Assembly: GCF_023204875.1 (NCBI RefSeq)
Contig: NZ_CP096247.1
Coordinates: forward strand, 3,038,001-3,102,000
DNA from: Prevotella sp. E15-22
GTDB lineage: Bacteria > Bacteroidota > Bacteroidia > Bacteroidales > Bacteroidaceae
DNA length: 64,000 bases
Reading direction: 5' to 3'
The notes under the pieces were generated by a model. The model saw only the letters and a list, made by a program, of their open reading frames with translations, ran no database searches and was not told the DNA's origin. Each line of letters opens with the position of its first letter. The first letter of the stretch is position 1. The position numbers were made by a program, and so were the translations under genes. Shown in pieces: positions 34,319 to 43,896 of the stretch.

Positions 34319-34352
34319 AGGACGTCTATGTGAATAGGCGTCCTTTTTCTTG
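34319..34352 (+). terminator. Rho-independent terminator after the third LruC gene
   Basis: An 11-bp stem with one wobble pair (AGGACGTCTAT / ATAGGCGTCCT), GTGA loop, T5 tail. Confidence 0.85.
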
Positions 34353-34360
34353 TATATTTA

Positions 34361-34392
34361 TTTGGCTTTTCGCTCACTTCTTTGTACCTTTG
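34361..34392 (+). promoter_or_regulatory. Promoter of the SpmA/SpmB-like gene
   Basis: TTTG (34361-34364), 20-bp spacer, TACCTTTG (34385-34392). It lies inside the longer open frame from 34315, so the true start is the ATG at 34402, 9 bp after the -7 box. Confidence 0.75.
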
Positions 34393-34401
34393 CACATTGG
34401 T

Positions 34402-35634
34402 ATGGTACTGAATTATATTTGGATAGCATTCTTTGTCATCGCATTTTTCGTGGCATTGGTGCGACTGATTTTCTGGGGCGACTTTGACGTGTTCCCCGCC
34501 ATGATGGACTCAACGTTTTCATCCTCGAAGACGGCATTCGAGATATCCCTCGGCCTGACGGGCGTTCTGTCGCTGTGGCTGGGCGTGATGAAGATTGGCG
34601 AGAAAGGCGGCGTGGTCAACGTTCTGGCACGCATGCTGTCGCCGTTGTTCGTCAGACTGTTCCCCGATGTACCTAAGGGACACCCCGTCACGGGCAGTAT
34701 CTTCATGAACATTGCAGCAAACATGCTGGGACTCGACAATGCGGCTACACCACTGGGACTAAAAGCCATGGAGCAGCTGCAGGAGATTAATCCCAAGAAA
34801 GACACGGCATCGAACCCCATGATTATGTTCCTGGTGCTGAACACCAGCGGACTGACCCTGATTCCTGTCAGCATTCTGGTGTATCGTGCCCAGATGGGTG
34901 CGGCACAGCCCACAGACATCTTCATCCCCATCCTGCTGGCCACGTTCTTCTCGACCATGATAGGCGTGCTTATCACTTCTATCTTTCAGCGCATCAACCT
35001 ATTTAACAGGGTTATCTTCGTAACGCTGCTGGGTGCGTGCTTGTTGGTGTCAGGCATCATCTGGGGCTTCAGTCAGATGGACGGCGAGACGATGAACACG
35101 GTGAGCACCACGGCAGCCAATATCCTGCTGATGACCATCATCATTGCCTTTATCCTGGCTGGCGTTTTCAAGAAGGTGAACGTCTATGATGCCTTTATCG
35201 AAGGTGCCAAAGATGGCTTTTCGACTGCCGTCCGCATCATCCCCTATCTGGTGGCTATTCTCGTGGGCATCGGCGTGTTCCGTGCATCGGGCGCCATGGA
35301 CTATCTGATTGATGGCATCCGTAGCGGCATTGAACTGACAGGCATGAACAGCGACTTCGTGGGTGCACTGCCCACAGCACTGATGAAGCCACTCAGCGGC
35401 AGCGGTGCTCGCGGCATGATGGTTGATGCGATGACCACCTATGGCGCCGACTCGTTCATCGGTCGCCTGTCGTGCATCTTCCAGGGCTCAACAGACACAA
35501 CATTCTATATCCTCGCAGTTTACTTCGGCAGCGTGGGCATCGTGAAGACACGCCACGCGGTGGTCTGCGGACTGCTGGCCGACCTGGCAGGCATCATAGC
35601 AGCTATCTTCATTGCATATTTCTTCTTTGGATAA
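34402..35634 (+). CDS. SpmA-SpmB-type fused membrane protein (nucleoside recognition/gate domains)
   Basis: About 410 residues with at least ten membrane segments. Two gate-like domains are seen: SLGLTGVLSLWLGVMKIGEKGG with GHPVTGSIFMNIAANMLGLDNAATPLGLKAME (SpmA-like) and DGFSTAVRIIPYLVAILVGIGVFRASGAMD with ALPTALMKPLSGSGARGMMVD, STDTTFYILAVYFGSVGI (SpmB-like). In Bacillus the pair acts in spore core dehydration; in non-sporulating Bacteroidota the fused protein has no clear role and may be a transporter. Start set by the promoter at 34361. Confidence 0.9.
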   Translation: MVLNYIWIAFFVIAFFVALVRLIFWGDFDVFPAMMDSTFSSSKTAFEISLGLTGVLSLWLGVMKIGEKGGVVNVLARMLSPLFVRLFPDVPKGHPVTGSIFMNIAANMLGLDNAATPLGLKAMEQLQEINPKKDTASNPMIMFLVLNTSGLTLIPVSILVYRAQMGAAQPTDIFIPILLATFFSTMIGVLITSIFQRINLFNRVIFVTLLGACLLVSGIIWGFSQMDGETMNTVSTTAANILLMTIIIAFILAGVFKKVNVYDAFIEGAKDGFSTAVRIIPYLVAILVGIGVFRASGAMDYLIDGIRSGIELTGMNSDFVGALPTALMKPLSGSGARGMMVDAMTTYGADSFIGRLSCIFQGSTDTTFYILAVYFGSVGIVKTRHAVVCGLLADLAGIIAAIFIAYFFFG

Positions 35635-35636
35635 AG

Positions 35637-35700
35637 AAAGGCAAAAGAAAAAGGTAAGAACGTAAGAGGGTAAAAAGGTAAAAAAAGACAAAAGACAAAT
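35637..35700 (+). repeat. Imperfect 7-8-bp A/G-rich repeats before the flippase gene
   Basis: The whole 67-bp gap consists of variants such as GTAAGAAC, GTAAGAGG, GTAAAAAG and AAAGACAA. A similar short piece (AAAAGGATTAGAAAGATAAAAA) is seen before the CPBP gene at about 9342. The block also acts as a purine-rich ribosome-binding region. Confidence 0.5.
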
Positions 35701-35701
35701 A

Positions 35702-37159
35702 ATGGCAAATCTTAAGTCACTTGCAAAAGACACGGCCATCTACGGCCTTTCAAGCATCGTTGGCAGATTCCTGAACTATCTGCTGGTGCCACTGTACACA
35801 CACTACATGCCCAAGGCATCGGGCGACTATGGCGTGAGTACGAACATCTATGCCTATACAGCACTCATCCTGGTGCTTCTCACCTTTGGCATGGAGACCA
35901 CACTGTTTCGCTTTGCCAACGACGAGCGCCATAAGTCCGACACGGTATTCTCGACAGTGATGGCGGTGGTGGGCTCGCTGACGCTGGTATTCCTGCTGCT
36001 CATCTTCGGCTTTATCACACCTATCAGTAACAGTCTGGGCTATGCTGAGCACCCCGACTATCTGTTGATGATGGCAGTGGTGGTGGCACTCGATGCCCTA
36101 CAGGCTATTCCTTTCAGCTACCTGCGATTCCAAAAGCGTCCTATCCGCTTTGCATCGCTAAAGATGCTGTTTATCGTATTGAACATTGGTCTTAACGTCC
36201 TCTATTTCGTATGGTTGGGCAAGACATCTGTATTCTATGTCTTCTTCATCAACCTGGTATGTACAGGACTCATCACCTTCTTCTTTATTCCTGGACTGTT
36301 CAGCATCAAATGGCAGTTCGACGGCAAACTGCTCAAGCAGATGCTCGGCTACTCATGGCCTATCCTGATTCTGGGCATTGCCGGCATTCTGAACCAGGTG
36401 GCCGACAAGATCATTTTCCCACTGGTTTATCCGGATGAGGCAGAGGCTAACGTGCAGTTGGGCGTCTATGGCTCGTGTGTAAAGATTGCCATGATCATGG
36501 CCATGATTACGCAGGCCTTTCGCTATGCCTACGAGCCCATCGTCTTTGCCAAGAGTAAGGATGCCGACAAGACGGAATACTATGCCTCGGCCATGAAATA
36601 CTTCTTGATATTCACCCTACTGGCCTTCCTGTGTGTGGTGGGATGGATGCCTGTGCTGCAGTATATCATCGGAGAGGAGTATCGCGAGGGACTGGGCGTG
36701 GTGCCCATCGTCATGATTGCCGAGATTATGATGGGGGTCTATTTCAACCTGTCGTTCTGGTATAAACTTATCGACAAGACCATCTATGGTGCGTGGTTCT
36801 CGCTGGCTGGCTGCACAGTGCTCTTTGCCGTTAACATCCTGCTGATACCGAAGTATGGCTACTGGGCCTGCGCCTGGGGGGGGGTGGCCGGCTATGGCAC
36901 AGCCATGGTGCTGAGCTATATCGTTGGTCAGATCAAGAATCCTATTCCCTATCCCATGAAGGATATCGTATCCTATGTCGTTCAGACCTTTGCGGCTTTC
37001 TGGGTGATGTACTGGGCACAGGAAGAGTTACCCACCTGGGCATCGCTGACGCTGAGCACGCTGCTTATCATTGGCTTCCTGGTCAGCGTCATCAAAAAAG
37101 ACCTGCCCCTAAGCAGTCTCCCCGTTGTTGGACGATATTTCAGAAAACAAAAAACCTAA
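35702..37159 (+). CDS. Polysaccharide flippase of the Wzx/MATE-like (MOP) superfamily
   Basis: The 485-residue protein has 12-14 membrane segments and begins LAKDTAIYGLSSIVGRFLNYLLVPLYT, the usual start of O-antigen/lipid-linked oligosaccharide flippases, with FGMETTLFRFAN after the second helix and a long C-terminal set of helices ending ISFRKQKT-like basic residues. It would move undecaprenyl-linked glycans across the inner membrane. No glycosyltransferases are adjacent, so the substrate is open. Confidence 0.9.
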   Translation: MANLKSLAKDTAIYGLSSIVGRFLNYLLVPLYTHYMPKASGDYGVSTNIYAYTALILVLLTFGMETTLFRFANDERHKSDTVFSTVMAVVGSLTLVFLLLIFGFITPISNSLGYAEHPDYLLMMAVVVALDALQAIPFSYLRFQKRPIRFASLKMLFIVLNIGLNVLYFVWLGKTSVFYVFFINLVCTGLITFFFIPGLFSIKWQFDGKLLKQMLGYSWPILILGIAGILNQVADKIIFPLVYPDEAEANVQLGVYGSCVKIAMIMAMITQAFRYAYEPIVFAKSKDADKTEYYASAMKYFLIFTLLAFLCVVGWMPVLQYIIGEEYREGLGVVPIVMIAEIMMGVYFNLSFWYKLIDKTIYGAWFSLAGCTVLFAVNILLIPKYGYWACAWGGVAGYGTAMVLSYIVGQIKNPIPYPMKDIVSYVVQTFAAFWVMYWAQEELPTWASLTLSTLLIIGFLVSVIKKDLPLSSLPVVGRYFRKQKT

Positions 37160-37194
37160 TTTATAACAATAACTAAAAGAACCATTATCAAACC

Positions 37195-40100
37195 ATGTGG
37201 AATAGCGCATTGACCTTTGCCATTGTCATCAACGAACTCATGGCATCAAACGCTGGCTCAGTGATGAGCCCCGCTGTCAACTTCGACAGTTGGATTGAGT
37301 TGTATAACCCGACAGAACAAACCATCAACCTTGCAGGTATGTATCTCAGTAACAACGAGAACAACCTGACACGTTGGCAAATGCCCAATAACATAGGCAC
37401 CCTCCCTGCCAAAGGCCATCTCGTCGTTTGGCTCGGCTCCAACGACATCAAGAGCAACCAGGCACCTTTTAAACTGAACTGCGACGGAGGTTCCATCTTC
37501 CTGAGTGACCAGAACGGCCAGCTTATCACCAGCATGCAATATCCACAGGCAAAGAGTCGCACGGCCTATGCCCGCACCACCGACGGTGGCGAGGAATGGG
37601 GATGGACTGCCACCCCTACCCCTGGAGAATCGAACGCCAAGGCCCAATATGCCTCAGAGCGCCTCGATGCCCCAGTGGTTGACCAAGGCAGTCAGCTCTT
37701 CAACGGCTCGCTCAATATCAAGGTCACCATCCCCGAAGGCACCAAACTGATGTATACCACCGATGGCAGTCTGCCCGTTTCTCTGGACGGAATGGATCCT
37801 TGGACAAACCGCGTAAAGAACAGCAGCTGCGAAGGCAGCGATGCCTCGTGCTTTCTTTGTCACGACGGCAACACCACGGGCAATGTGAACCGCATCACCG
37901 ACGGTGTGGGTATCGACGGATCACGTGGTATCAAGGTACACTCTGTGGCCAATGCCAGCAGCGACCGTACCACCCAGTTCTTCGTCTATACCCCAGACCA
38001 CACCTGGAAGACGGGCGAGAAGTTCCGTTTCCACATGAAGGTGCGTGCCGATCATCCCACCACCATCACCAATATCGCCCAGAAGAAACCTGGTCAGACC
38101 CTCGTCAATAACATTCTGGGGGGCGAGTTTCAGGTGACCACAGACTGGAAGGACTTCGTCTATGAAGGCACCCTTACCAAAGAACAGGCCGGCGAGAAGG
38201 AGGAATGGGACTGGTGGAACACTACCATCACCTACTCGCTTCAGACCATTGCCTTCAATCTGAACAAGAAGAAGGACACGGACAATAACTTCTATTTCGA
38301 CGAGATCTATTGGGAAGTCATGGACGACAACGTCAGCAGTCAGGAGAGCACCACTGGCGAGTTCACCATCTCGCAGACCACCAACCTCACCTTCCGTTTG
38401 TTCCGCGACGGTTATCTGCCCAGTGTTCCCGTTACTCGCAGCTATATCCGTACCAGCAACAACTACACGCTACCAATTATCAGCATTGTTGGCAATCAGA
38501 AGTACTTCACCGACCCCAAGATTGGACTTGACTGCGACGGTGATGGTACTAACGGAAAGACAGGAAACGGTCAGGACACCCCCAAGAACTACAACATGGA
38601 CTGGGACCGCCCTGTGAACTTCAGCTATCTGAGTCCTGACGGAAAGATGCTCTTCAATCAGGATGTCAACATCAGTGTCTCGGGTGGTTGGACACGTGCC
38701 CAGTCAAAGCGTTCGTTCAAGTTGAAGAGTAACAAGATCTTCGACGGTCAAAACCGCTTCGACTATAGTTTCTTCCCACAGAAGCCCTATATTCGCAACA
38801 AAACGCTTCTGGTGCGCAATGGCGGCAATGACATGTACACCCACAACGCTCGTTTCATGGATCCTGCCTTGGAGACTATCATCCAGCGCTCGGGCATAGA
38901 CCTCGACGTGCAGTCGTATGTGCCTGTCATCGAATATGTCAACGGTCAGCTGCGTGGTGTACTGAACCTGCGTGAGCCCAACAACGCCAACTTTGCCTAT
39001 GCTAACTGGGGCTATGTTGACGAAGAACTCGATGCTTTTGAGAACATGCAGATGAAGAATGGCAATGACTCTGTCATCAACCGCATCTTCGAACTGGGCA
39101 GCAACGCCACCAATGATGCCGCCTACGAAGAGTTGAAGACCCTGCTCGACATCGATGAGTTCACCAATTATATGGCTGTCACGATGTTCCTCGACAATGA
39201 TGACTGGCCCAACAACAATATCAAGGCTTATCGCAGTCGCAACGACGGCCGTTACCGCTTCGTCAGCTTCGACCTCGACTATGCTTTCGCCCTGCGCAAC
39301 TTCAACAAAGACAACGACGACCCATTCAAGTATTTCGTCCGTTTCAAGGACGCCGACAAGGTGTATAACGAGGACAACAAGAACCGCGAGATTGTGCGTC
39401 TCTTCCTCAACCTCCTGGGGCGTGAGGACTACCGCCGCAAGTTCACCGACACTTTTTGTTTGGTGGGCGGCAGCGTCTTCGAGCCCACCCGTGCCGGAAA
39501 GATTGTCGATGAGCTGCTGGCCAATGTCAAGGCCATGTGCCAACTGATGCAGCAACAGGGTATCACCGACGGTCATGAACCCAGCAGGACTGCCAGCACC
39601 ATCAAGACCAAGCTGAAGGGACGTGCCAAGAAGATGGCTACCAGCATGAAGAACTTCTCGTACCTGAATCTGAAGAATACGACTGCTCAGAACGTCATTC
39701 TGAGCACTGACACTGAGGGGGCCACCCTCCTTGTCAACGATATAGAGGTGCCTTACGCCGATTTCAACGGCTATCTTTTTGCGCCCGTCGAGTTGACAGC
39801 CAAGGCACCTGCCGGCTATCGCTTTGCTGGCTGGAAAAAAGGCAGCGAACAGTATGCCAACGAGAGCACCATCACCCTACCCTCAGATGCTACTGTCCAG
39901 TTGACCGCCACCTTTGTACCACTCAGCGACAATGAACGTAAAGCACAGGGATTTACACCTGTCTGTGTCAACGAGGTGAGTGCTGCCAACAGCGTCTTCG
40001 TCAACGAGCTCTTCAAACGCAACGACTGGGTTGAGCTGTATAACAACACTGACCAGGCCATTGATGTAGAGGGCATGTATTTGAGCGACAATGCCGATAA

Positions 40101-40560
40101 GCCAACGAAATATCAGATTGTGAAGACCGACGGCGTGGAAACCATCATCCAACCACACGACTATCTGATTATCTGGTGCGATAAGCTGGAGCCTCAGTCA
40201 CTGTTGCATGCCTCTTTCAAACTGGCTGCCGAGGGAGGTGACGTGCTTCTTAGCGCCGATGACCAGTCGTGGACCAGCAGACTCACCTATGCCGCCCACA
40301 ATGGTGATCAGACCGTAGGCCGCTATCCCGACGGTGGCAATAGTGTCTATGTGATGAACATCCCCACCATTGCCAAGGCCAATATCATGAGCAGCTATGC
40401 CACCATCGTGGGACAAACCATCGGAGCCAATGGCATCAGCGACATGATGGCACAGCAGTCAGATGCTGAGCAGACCTACGACCTGAAGGGTCAGGCTGTG
40501 CAGGGCAACCTGAAGCCTGGCATCTACATCAGAAATGGAAAGAAAATTTTGATTAAATAA
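37195..40560 (+). CDS. CotH-domain protein with lamin-tail domains at both ends and a sorting-like tail
   Basis: 1121 residues. Domains in order: lamin-tail domain (about 9-130, IVINELMASNAG, WIELYNPTEQTINLAGMYLS), a chitobiase/Fn3-like piece (VKVTIPEGTKLMYTTDGSLP region, about 170-200) into which a carbohydrate-binding-like insert is set (about 205-385), the CotH kinase-like domain (about 420-790, FKLKSNKIFDGQNRF, LLVRNGGNDMYT, RFVSFDLDYAFAL), an InlB-like GYRFAGWKKG segment, a second lamin-tail domain (about 925-1060, VNEVSAANSVFVNELFKRND) and the tail GIYIRNGKKILIK. CotH kinases phosphorylate spore-coat proteins in Bacillus; the role here is unknown. Oddly there is no usable signal peptide: the lamin-tail starts at residue 9 after MWNSALTFA. 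Confidence 0.85.
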   Translation: MWNSALTFAIVINELMASNAGSVMSPAVNFDSWIELYNPTEQTINLAGMYLSNNENNLTRWQMPNNIGTLPAKGHLVVWLGSNDIKSNQAPFKLNCDGGSIFLSDQNGQLITSMQYPQAKSRTAYARTTDGGEEWGWTATPTPGESNAKAQYASERLDAPVVDQGSQLFNGSLNIKVTIPEGTKLMYTTDGSLPVSLDGMDPWTNRVKNSSCEGSDASCFLCHDGNTTGNVNRITDGVGIDGSRGIKVHSVANASSDRTTQFFVYTPDHTWKTGEKFRFHMKVRADHPTTITNIAQKKPGQTLVNNILGGEFQVTTDWKDFVYEGTLTKEQAGEKEEWDWWNTTITYSLQTIAFNLNKKKDTDNNFYFDEIYWEVMDDNVSSQESTTGEFTISQTTNLTFRLFRDGYLPSVPVTRSYIRTSNNYTLPIISIVGNQKYFTDPKIGLDCDGDGTNGKTGNGQDTPKNYNMDWDRPVNFSYLSPDGKMLFNQDVNISVSGGWTRAQSKRSFKLKSNKIFDGQNRFDYSFFPQKPYIRNKTLLVRNGGNDMYTHNARFMDPALETIIQRSGIDLDVQSYVPVIEYVNGQLRGVLNLREPNNANFAYANWGYVDEELDAFENMQMKNGNDSVINRIFELGSNATNDAAYEELKTLLDIDEFTNYMAVTMFLDNDDWPNNNIKAYRSRNDGRYRFVSFDLDYAFALRNFNKDNDDPFKYFVRFKDADKVYNEDNKNREIVRLFLNLLGREDYRRKFTDTFCLVGGSVFEPTRAGKIVDELLANVKAMCQLMQQQGITDGHEPSRTASTIKTKLKGRAKKMATSMKNFSYLNLKNTTAQNVILSTDTEGATLLVNDIEVPYADFNGYLFAPVELTAKAPAGYRFAGWKKGSEQYANESTITLPSDATVQLTATFVPLSDNERKAQGFTPVCVNEVSAANSVFVNELFKRNDWVELYNNTDQAIDVEGMYLSDNADKPTKYQIVKTDGVETIIQPHDYLIIWCDKLEPQSLLHASFKLAAEGGDVLLSADDQSWTSRLTYAAHNGDQTVGRYPDGGNSVYVMNIPTIAKANIMSSYATIVGQTIGANGISDMMAQQSDAEQTYDLKGQAVQGNLKPGIYIRNGKKILIK

Positions 40561-40569
40561 TAAAATATA

Positions 40570-42645
40570 ATGAAAAAATTATTTCTATTACTCGTCACAT
40601 TTCAATTCTCACTTCTCACATCTCATGCTGATGAGGGCATGTGGACCCTTTACAACCTGCCCAACGCTGTATATGAGCAGATGAAGGGCTATGGTTATCA
40701 GTTGCCCTACGAAAAGCTGTATCAGGCTGACGATGCCATCATGAAGGCCGTGGTTAACTTCTCGGGCTACTGCTCGGGCGTGGTTGTGAGTCCTGACGGA
40801 CTGGTATTCACCAACCACCACTGTGGCTTCGAGGCCATCCGTTCGCATTCTACTGTGGAGCACGACTACATGCTGAATGGTTTCTATGCCAAGACCTATG
40901 CCGACGAGCTGCCCAACAAGGACATGTTTGTGAGCTTCATGGTGGAACAGAAGGACATCACCGACCAACTCATGGCTCAGGGCTTTGACAAGATGAGCAA
41001 CGACCGTCGCTCGGAATTTCTCGATTCCATCGAGAATGCCATGTCGAAGGACGTGAAGGCACAGGACTCTACCCTGCGTCTGGAGATTAAGCCTTTCTAC
41101 GAGGGCAACCGCTATTTCGCCACCACCTATCGCGACTTCACCGACCTGCGTCTGGTGTTCGCCATTCCTAAGTCGATGGGTAAGTTCGGTGGTGAGACTG
41201 ACAACTGGATGTGGCCACGCCAGACCTGCGACTTCTCGGTGTTCCGTATCTATGCCGACCCAAAGACCAACGGTCCTGCTGCCTACTCGAAGGACAACGT
41301 GCCTTATCACCCCAAGCACTGGGCTCGCGTGTCGGACGAGGGCTATCAGGATGGCACCTTCTCAATGACCATGGGTTATCCTGGCAGCACTAACCGTTAT
41401 CTGTCAAGCTTCGGCATCAAGGAGCGCTACGAGGAGAACGCTATCCGTGCTCAGATCCGTGGCATCAAACAGGAGGTGATGAAGCGCCATATGGATGCCT
41501 CGGAGGCCGTACGCATCAAGTACGACTCGAAATATGCACAGTCGTCAAACTACTGGAAGAACTCGCTCGGCATGAACAAATGTATCGATTCCATCGGTCT
41601 GATTCAGCAGAAGGAGCTCTTCGAGGCAAAGATTAAGGAATGGATGGACAGCACAGGTTTGCTGATGACCCAACTGAACTTCGACCAGATGAAGCGCCTC
41701 TATGCCAAGCGTCTGGCGACCAGCAAGGCGTATATGTACTTTGCCGAGACGTTCAGTCGTACCGACGAACTGTCGAAGCGTGCTTTGAAAGCCCACAACG
41801 GCATCTCGCCCAAAGGTAAAGGCAAGCGCCAGTATATCACGTTCGATGATAACAGCGAGACCTGGGACTATGATACCGACCGCGAGACGCTGGGCACGCT
41901 GCTGAAGAACTATCGCGAAAAGGTGACCGATGCCAAGTACCTGCCCGAATTCTACCAGACCATTGACAAGTCATTTGGCGGCGATTGCCAGAAGTATGCC
42001 GACTACCTATACAGCAAGTCGAAGGTCCTGAAGAAGGGTGCACGTCTCTATCCCAACAAGAAGTCGTTCATGAAGGACCCCGCCATCATGTTTGGCCTCG
42101 ACCTTACTGAGTTGTACATGAACCTGCGTAGCGAGTTTAAGGAGGTGGTTGACAGCATCGACCTGCAGGAGCGTTACCTCTGCGCTGCTAAGTTGCGCAT
42201 GGAGGAAGACCTGCCTCACTACAGCGATGCGAACTTCACCATGCGCTTGAGCTACGGTCAGGTGAAGGAGTACAAACTGGGTGGTGTATCGTCTGGTTAT
42301 CAGACCAAGGCTCCCAGCATCGTGAAGAAGATGAAAATGGGCGAATCCTTCGAGGATTATAAGGTGGAGCCCGAGATGATTGACCTACTGGAGAGCGCTG
42401 GCGACATGCCGCTCTGCTTCCTCACCACCAACGACATCACTGGTGGAAACAGTGGTAGCCCAATGTTCGACGGCAAGAACCGCCTTATCGGTCTGGCCTT
42501 CGACGGCAACTGGGACTCACTGTCGAGCGACCTCTTCTTCGACTCGCAACTGGCACGCTGCATTGGTGTCGACATCCGCTATGTCCTCTTTATGATGGAC
42601 AAGTGGGGCCACGCTGACCGATTGATCGATGAGATCAAGAAATAG
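40570..42645 (+). CDS. S46-family dipeptidyl peptidase, DPP7-like
   Basis: This 691-residue secreted serine peptidase removes dipeptides from peptide N-termini in the periplasm, feeding amino-acid fermentation. The mature start DEGMWTLYNLP, the TNHHCGFEAIRSHST motif with the catalytic His, and GGNSGSP with Ser628 are all typical of S46. Eighteen residues after the serine is Gly646; in Porphyromonas the matching residue is Gly in DPP7 (hydrophobic P1) and Arg in DPP11 (acidic P1), so DPP7-type specificity is inferred. The signal peptide region (TFQFSLLTSHA) is encoded by 7-base repeats. It starts 9 bp after the CotH gene. Confidence 0.93.
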   Translation: MKKLFLLLVTFQFSLLTSHADEGMWTLYNLPNAVYEQMKGYGYQLPYEKLYQADDAIMKAVVNFSGYCSGVVVSPDGLVFTNHHCGFEAIRSHSTVEHDYMLNGFYAKTYADELPNKDMFVSFMVEQKDITDQLMAQGFDKMSNDRRSEFLDSIENAMSKDVKAQDSTLRLEIKPFYEGNRYFATTYRDFTDLRLVFAIPKSMGKFGGETDNWMWPRQTCDFSVFRIYADPKTNGPAAYSKDNVPYHPKHWARVSDEGYQDGTFSMTMGYPGSTNRYLSSFGIKERYEENAIRAQIRGIKQEVMKRHMDASEAVRIKYDSKYAQSSNYWKNSLGMNKCIDSIGLIQQKELFEAKIKEWMDSTGLLMTQLNFDQMKRLYAKRLATSKAYMYFAETFSRTDELSKRALKAHNGISPKGKGKRQYITFDDNSETWDYDTDRETLGTLLKNYREKVTDAKYLPEFYQTIDKSFGGDCQKYADYLYSKSKVLKKGARLYPNKKSFMKDPAIMFGLDLTELYMNLRSEFKEVVDSIDLQERYLCAAKLRMEEDLPHYSDANFTMRLSYGQVKEYKLGGVSSGYQTKAPSIVKKMKMGESFEDYKVEPEMIDLLESAGDMPLCFLTTNDITGGNSGSPMFDGKNRLIGLAFDGNWDSLSSDLFFDSQLARCIGVDIRYVLFMMDKWGHADRLIDEIKK
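40594..40628 (+). repeat. 7-bp repeats inside the S46 signal-peptide coding region
   Basis: Five 7-base units, TCACATT, TCAATTC, TCACTTC, TCACATC, TCATGCT, run from 40594 to 40628 and encode the end of the signal peptide. The frame is intact. A change in unit number would shift the frame and switch the protein off, so this could act as a slow phase switch. Confidence 0.65.
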
Positions 42646-42668
42646 GAGAAAGAAATACTAAACGAACC

Positions 42669-43844
42669 ATGAACAAATGGTTGATCATACTACTGAGCCT
42701 GCTGTGCATCGATGCCGATGCGCAGCAGGCTCTTTACTCTAAGAAGCTCGTCCTGTCGGAACGGAATTTTGCCGATTCCATCGGGATTGAATGGGAACGC
42801 AATCAGGTATACGTGCCCGTTCAGATAAACGGCAGGAACTATCGTTTTCTGTTGGACACAGGCGCAGCCCAGTCGGTGGTCTATGCCGACACGCCCATCG
42901 ACGGCTGTCAGGCGGCAGGCTATATCCGCTCGCACGATGCCACTGGTGCCATGGACACGGTGCCCATGGTGATTCTGCCACCTATGACTTTAGGACGCCT
43001 CACCATCAGCCGCTGTCAAGCCACGATACAACAACGTCCTATAAGAATGCCAGGCGTTGACGGCATTCTGGGGTTCAACCTCATTAACAGCGGACTACTG
43101 GCAAAGATAGACGTCTATCGTCGTCTCCTTGTCCTCACCGACCGCAAGAAGCACTTTAAAGAGGAGAAGGGTATCGACATGCCCTATAAGTTGCGCTACC
43201 ACGTGCCTTATCTGGATGTCAACCCCTTTGGCCGCTACCATGAGATGACGCTTTTCGACACTGGAAGTCGCCACCTTTACGTGATGAACCGTACGAGCTT
43301 TAACCGCTGCGCCGACATGACTGGCTCGCTCATCGACTCGCAGGTGGAAGGACGTAGCATGGGGCGTCACGCCATTGGTCATTTTGGTGTAGAGCCATTG
43401 AATGAAGTTGTTTTTCTATGTCTGAGCAACCTGCACGTGGGCCGCTACACCCTCCATAACCTCCACACGTTAACCTCCCAAGGCGAGTCGCACCTTGGTG
43501 CCCAATTATTAACCTACGGCGCCATGATTATCAATCCCAAGAAAAAACGTATGACCCTGTTGCCATACAACGGACAGCAGGCCGACAGTGTGAACAACCG
43601 CCAACTGGACATCGCCTTTGTGTCGGAGTTAGGTCGGCCCTGCGTCGGACTTGTATGGGAGCAAGGTGAGCCTTATCGGTTGGGGTTCCGACAAGGCGAC
43701 ATCATCACAAAAATCAATGATTCCATCGTAAGAGACTTCTCTCAGTTTATTTCCTGGCCATTCATCATCGGCCGCGAATATCGCTTCACAGTGCGTGGGC
43801 TCTATGGTGAGACAAAGGAGATACGATGGGTGAGAATAAAATAA
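42669..43844 (+). CDS. Secreted aspartyl protease with PDZ domain
   Basis: The 391-residue protein has a signal peptide (cleavage near DADAQ) and two retropepsin-like lobes: YRFLLDTGAAQSVVY with Asp63 and MTLFDTGSRHLYV with Asp197, each in an Asp-Thr-Gly motif, plus VDGILGFNLIN closing the first lobe. The C-terminal 90 residues (FRQGDIITKINDSIVRDFSQ) form a PDZ domain. Such proteins are common in Bacteroidota and have no fixed substrate. Having both DTG motifs in one chain could let a monomer form a complete active site. It is 23 bp after the S46 peptidase gene. Confidence 0.88.
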   Translation: MNKWLIILLSLLCIDADAQQALYSKKLVLSERNFADSIGIEWERNQVYVPVQINGRNYRFLLDTGAAQSVVYADTPIDGCQAAGYIRSHDATGAMDTVPMVILPPMTLGRLTISRCQATIQQRPIRMPGVDGILGFNLINSGLLAKIDVYRRLLVLTDRKKHFKEEKGIDMPYKLRYHVPYLDVNPFGRYHEMTLFDTGSRHLYVMNRTSFNRCADMTGSLIDSQVEGRSMGRHAIGHFGVEPLNEVVFLCLSNLHVGRYTLHNLHTLTSQGESHLGAQLLTYGAMIINPKKKRMTLLPYNGQQADSVNNRQLDIAFVSELGRPCVGLVWEQGEPYRLGFRQGDIITKINDSIVRDFSQFISWPFIIGREYRFTVRGLYGETKEIRWVRIK

Positions 43845-43896
43845 TTTTAAGATATCTTCAACGGTGTTGAAGACAACAGAGAAGGAGAGGTAAGAA

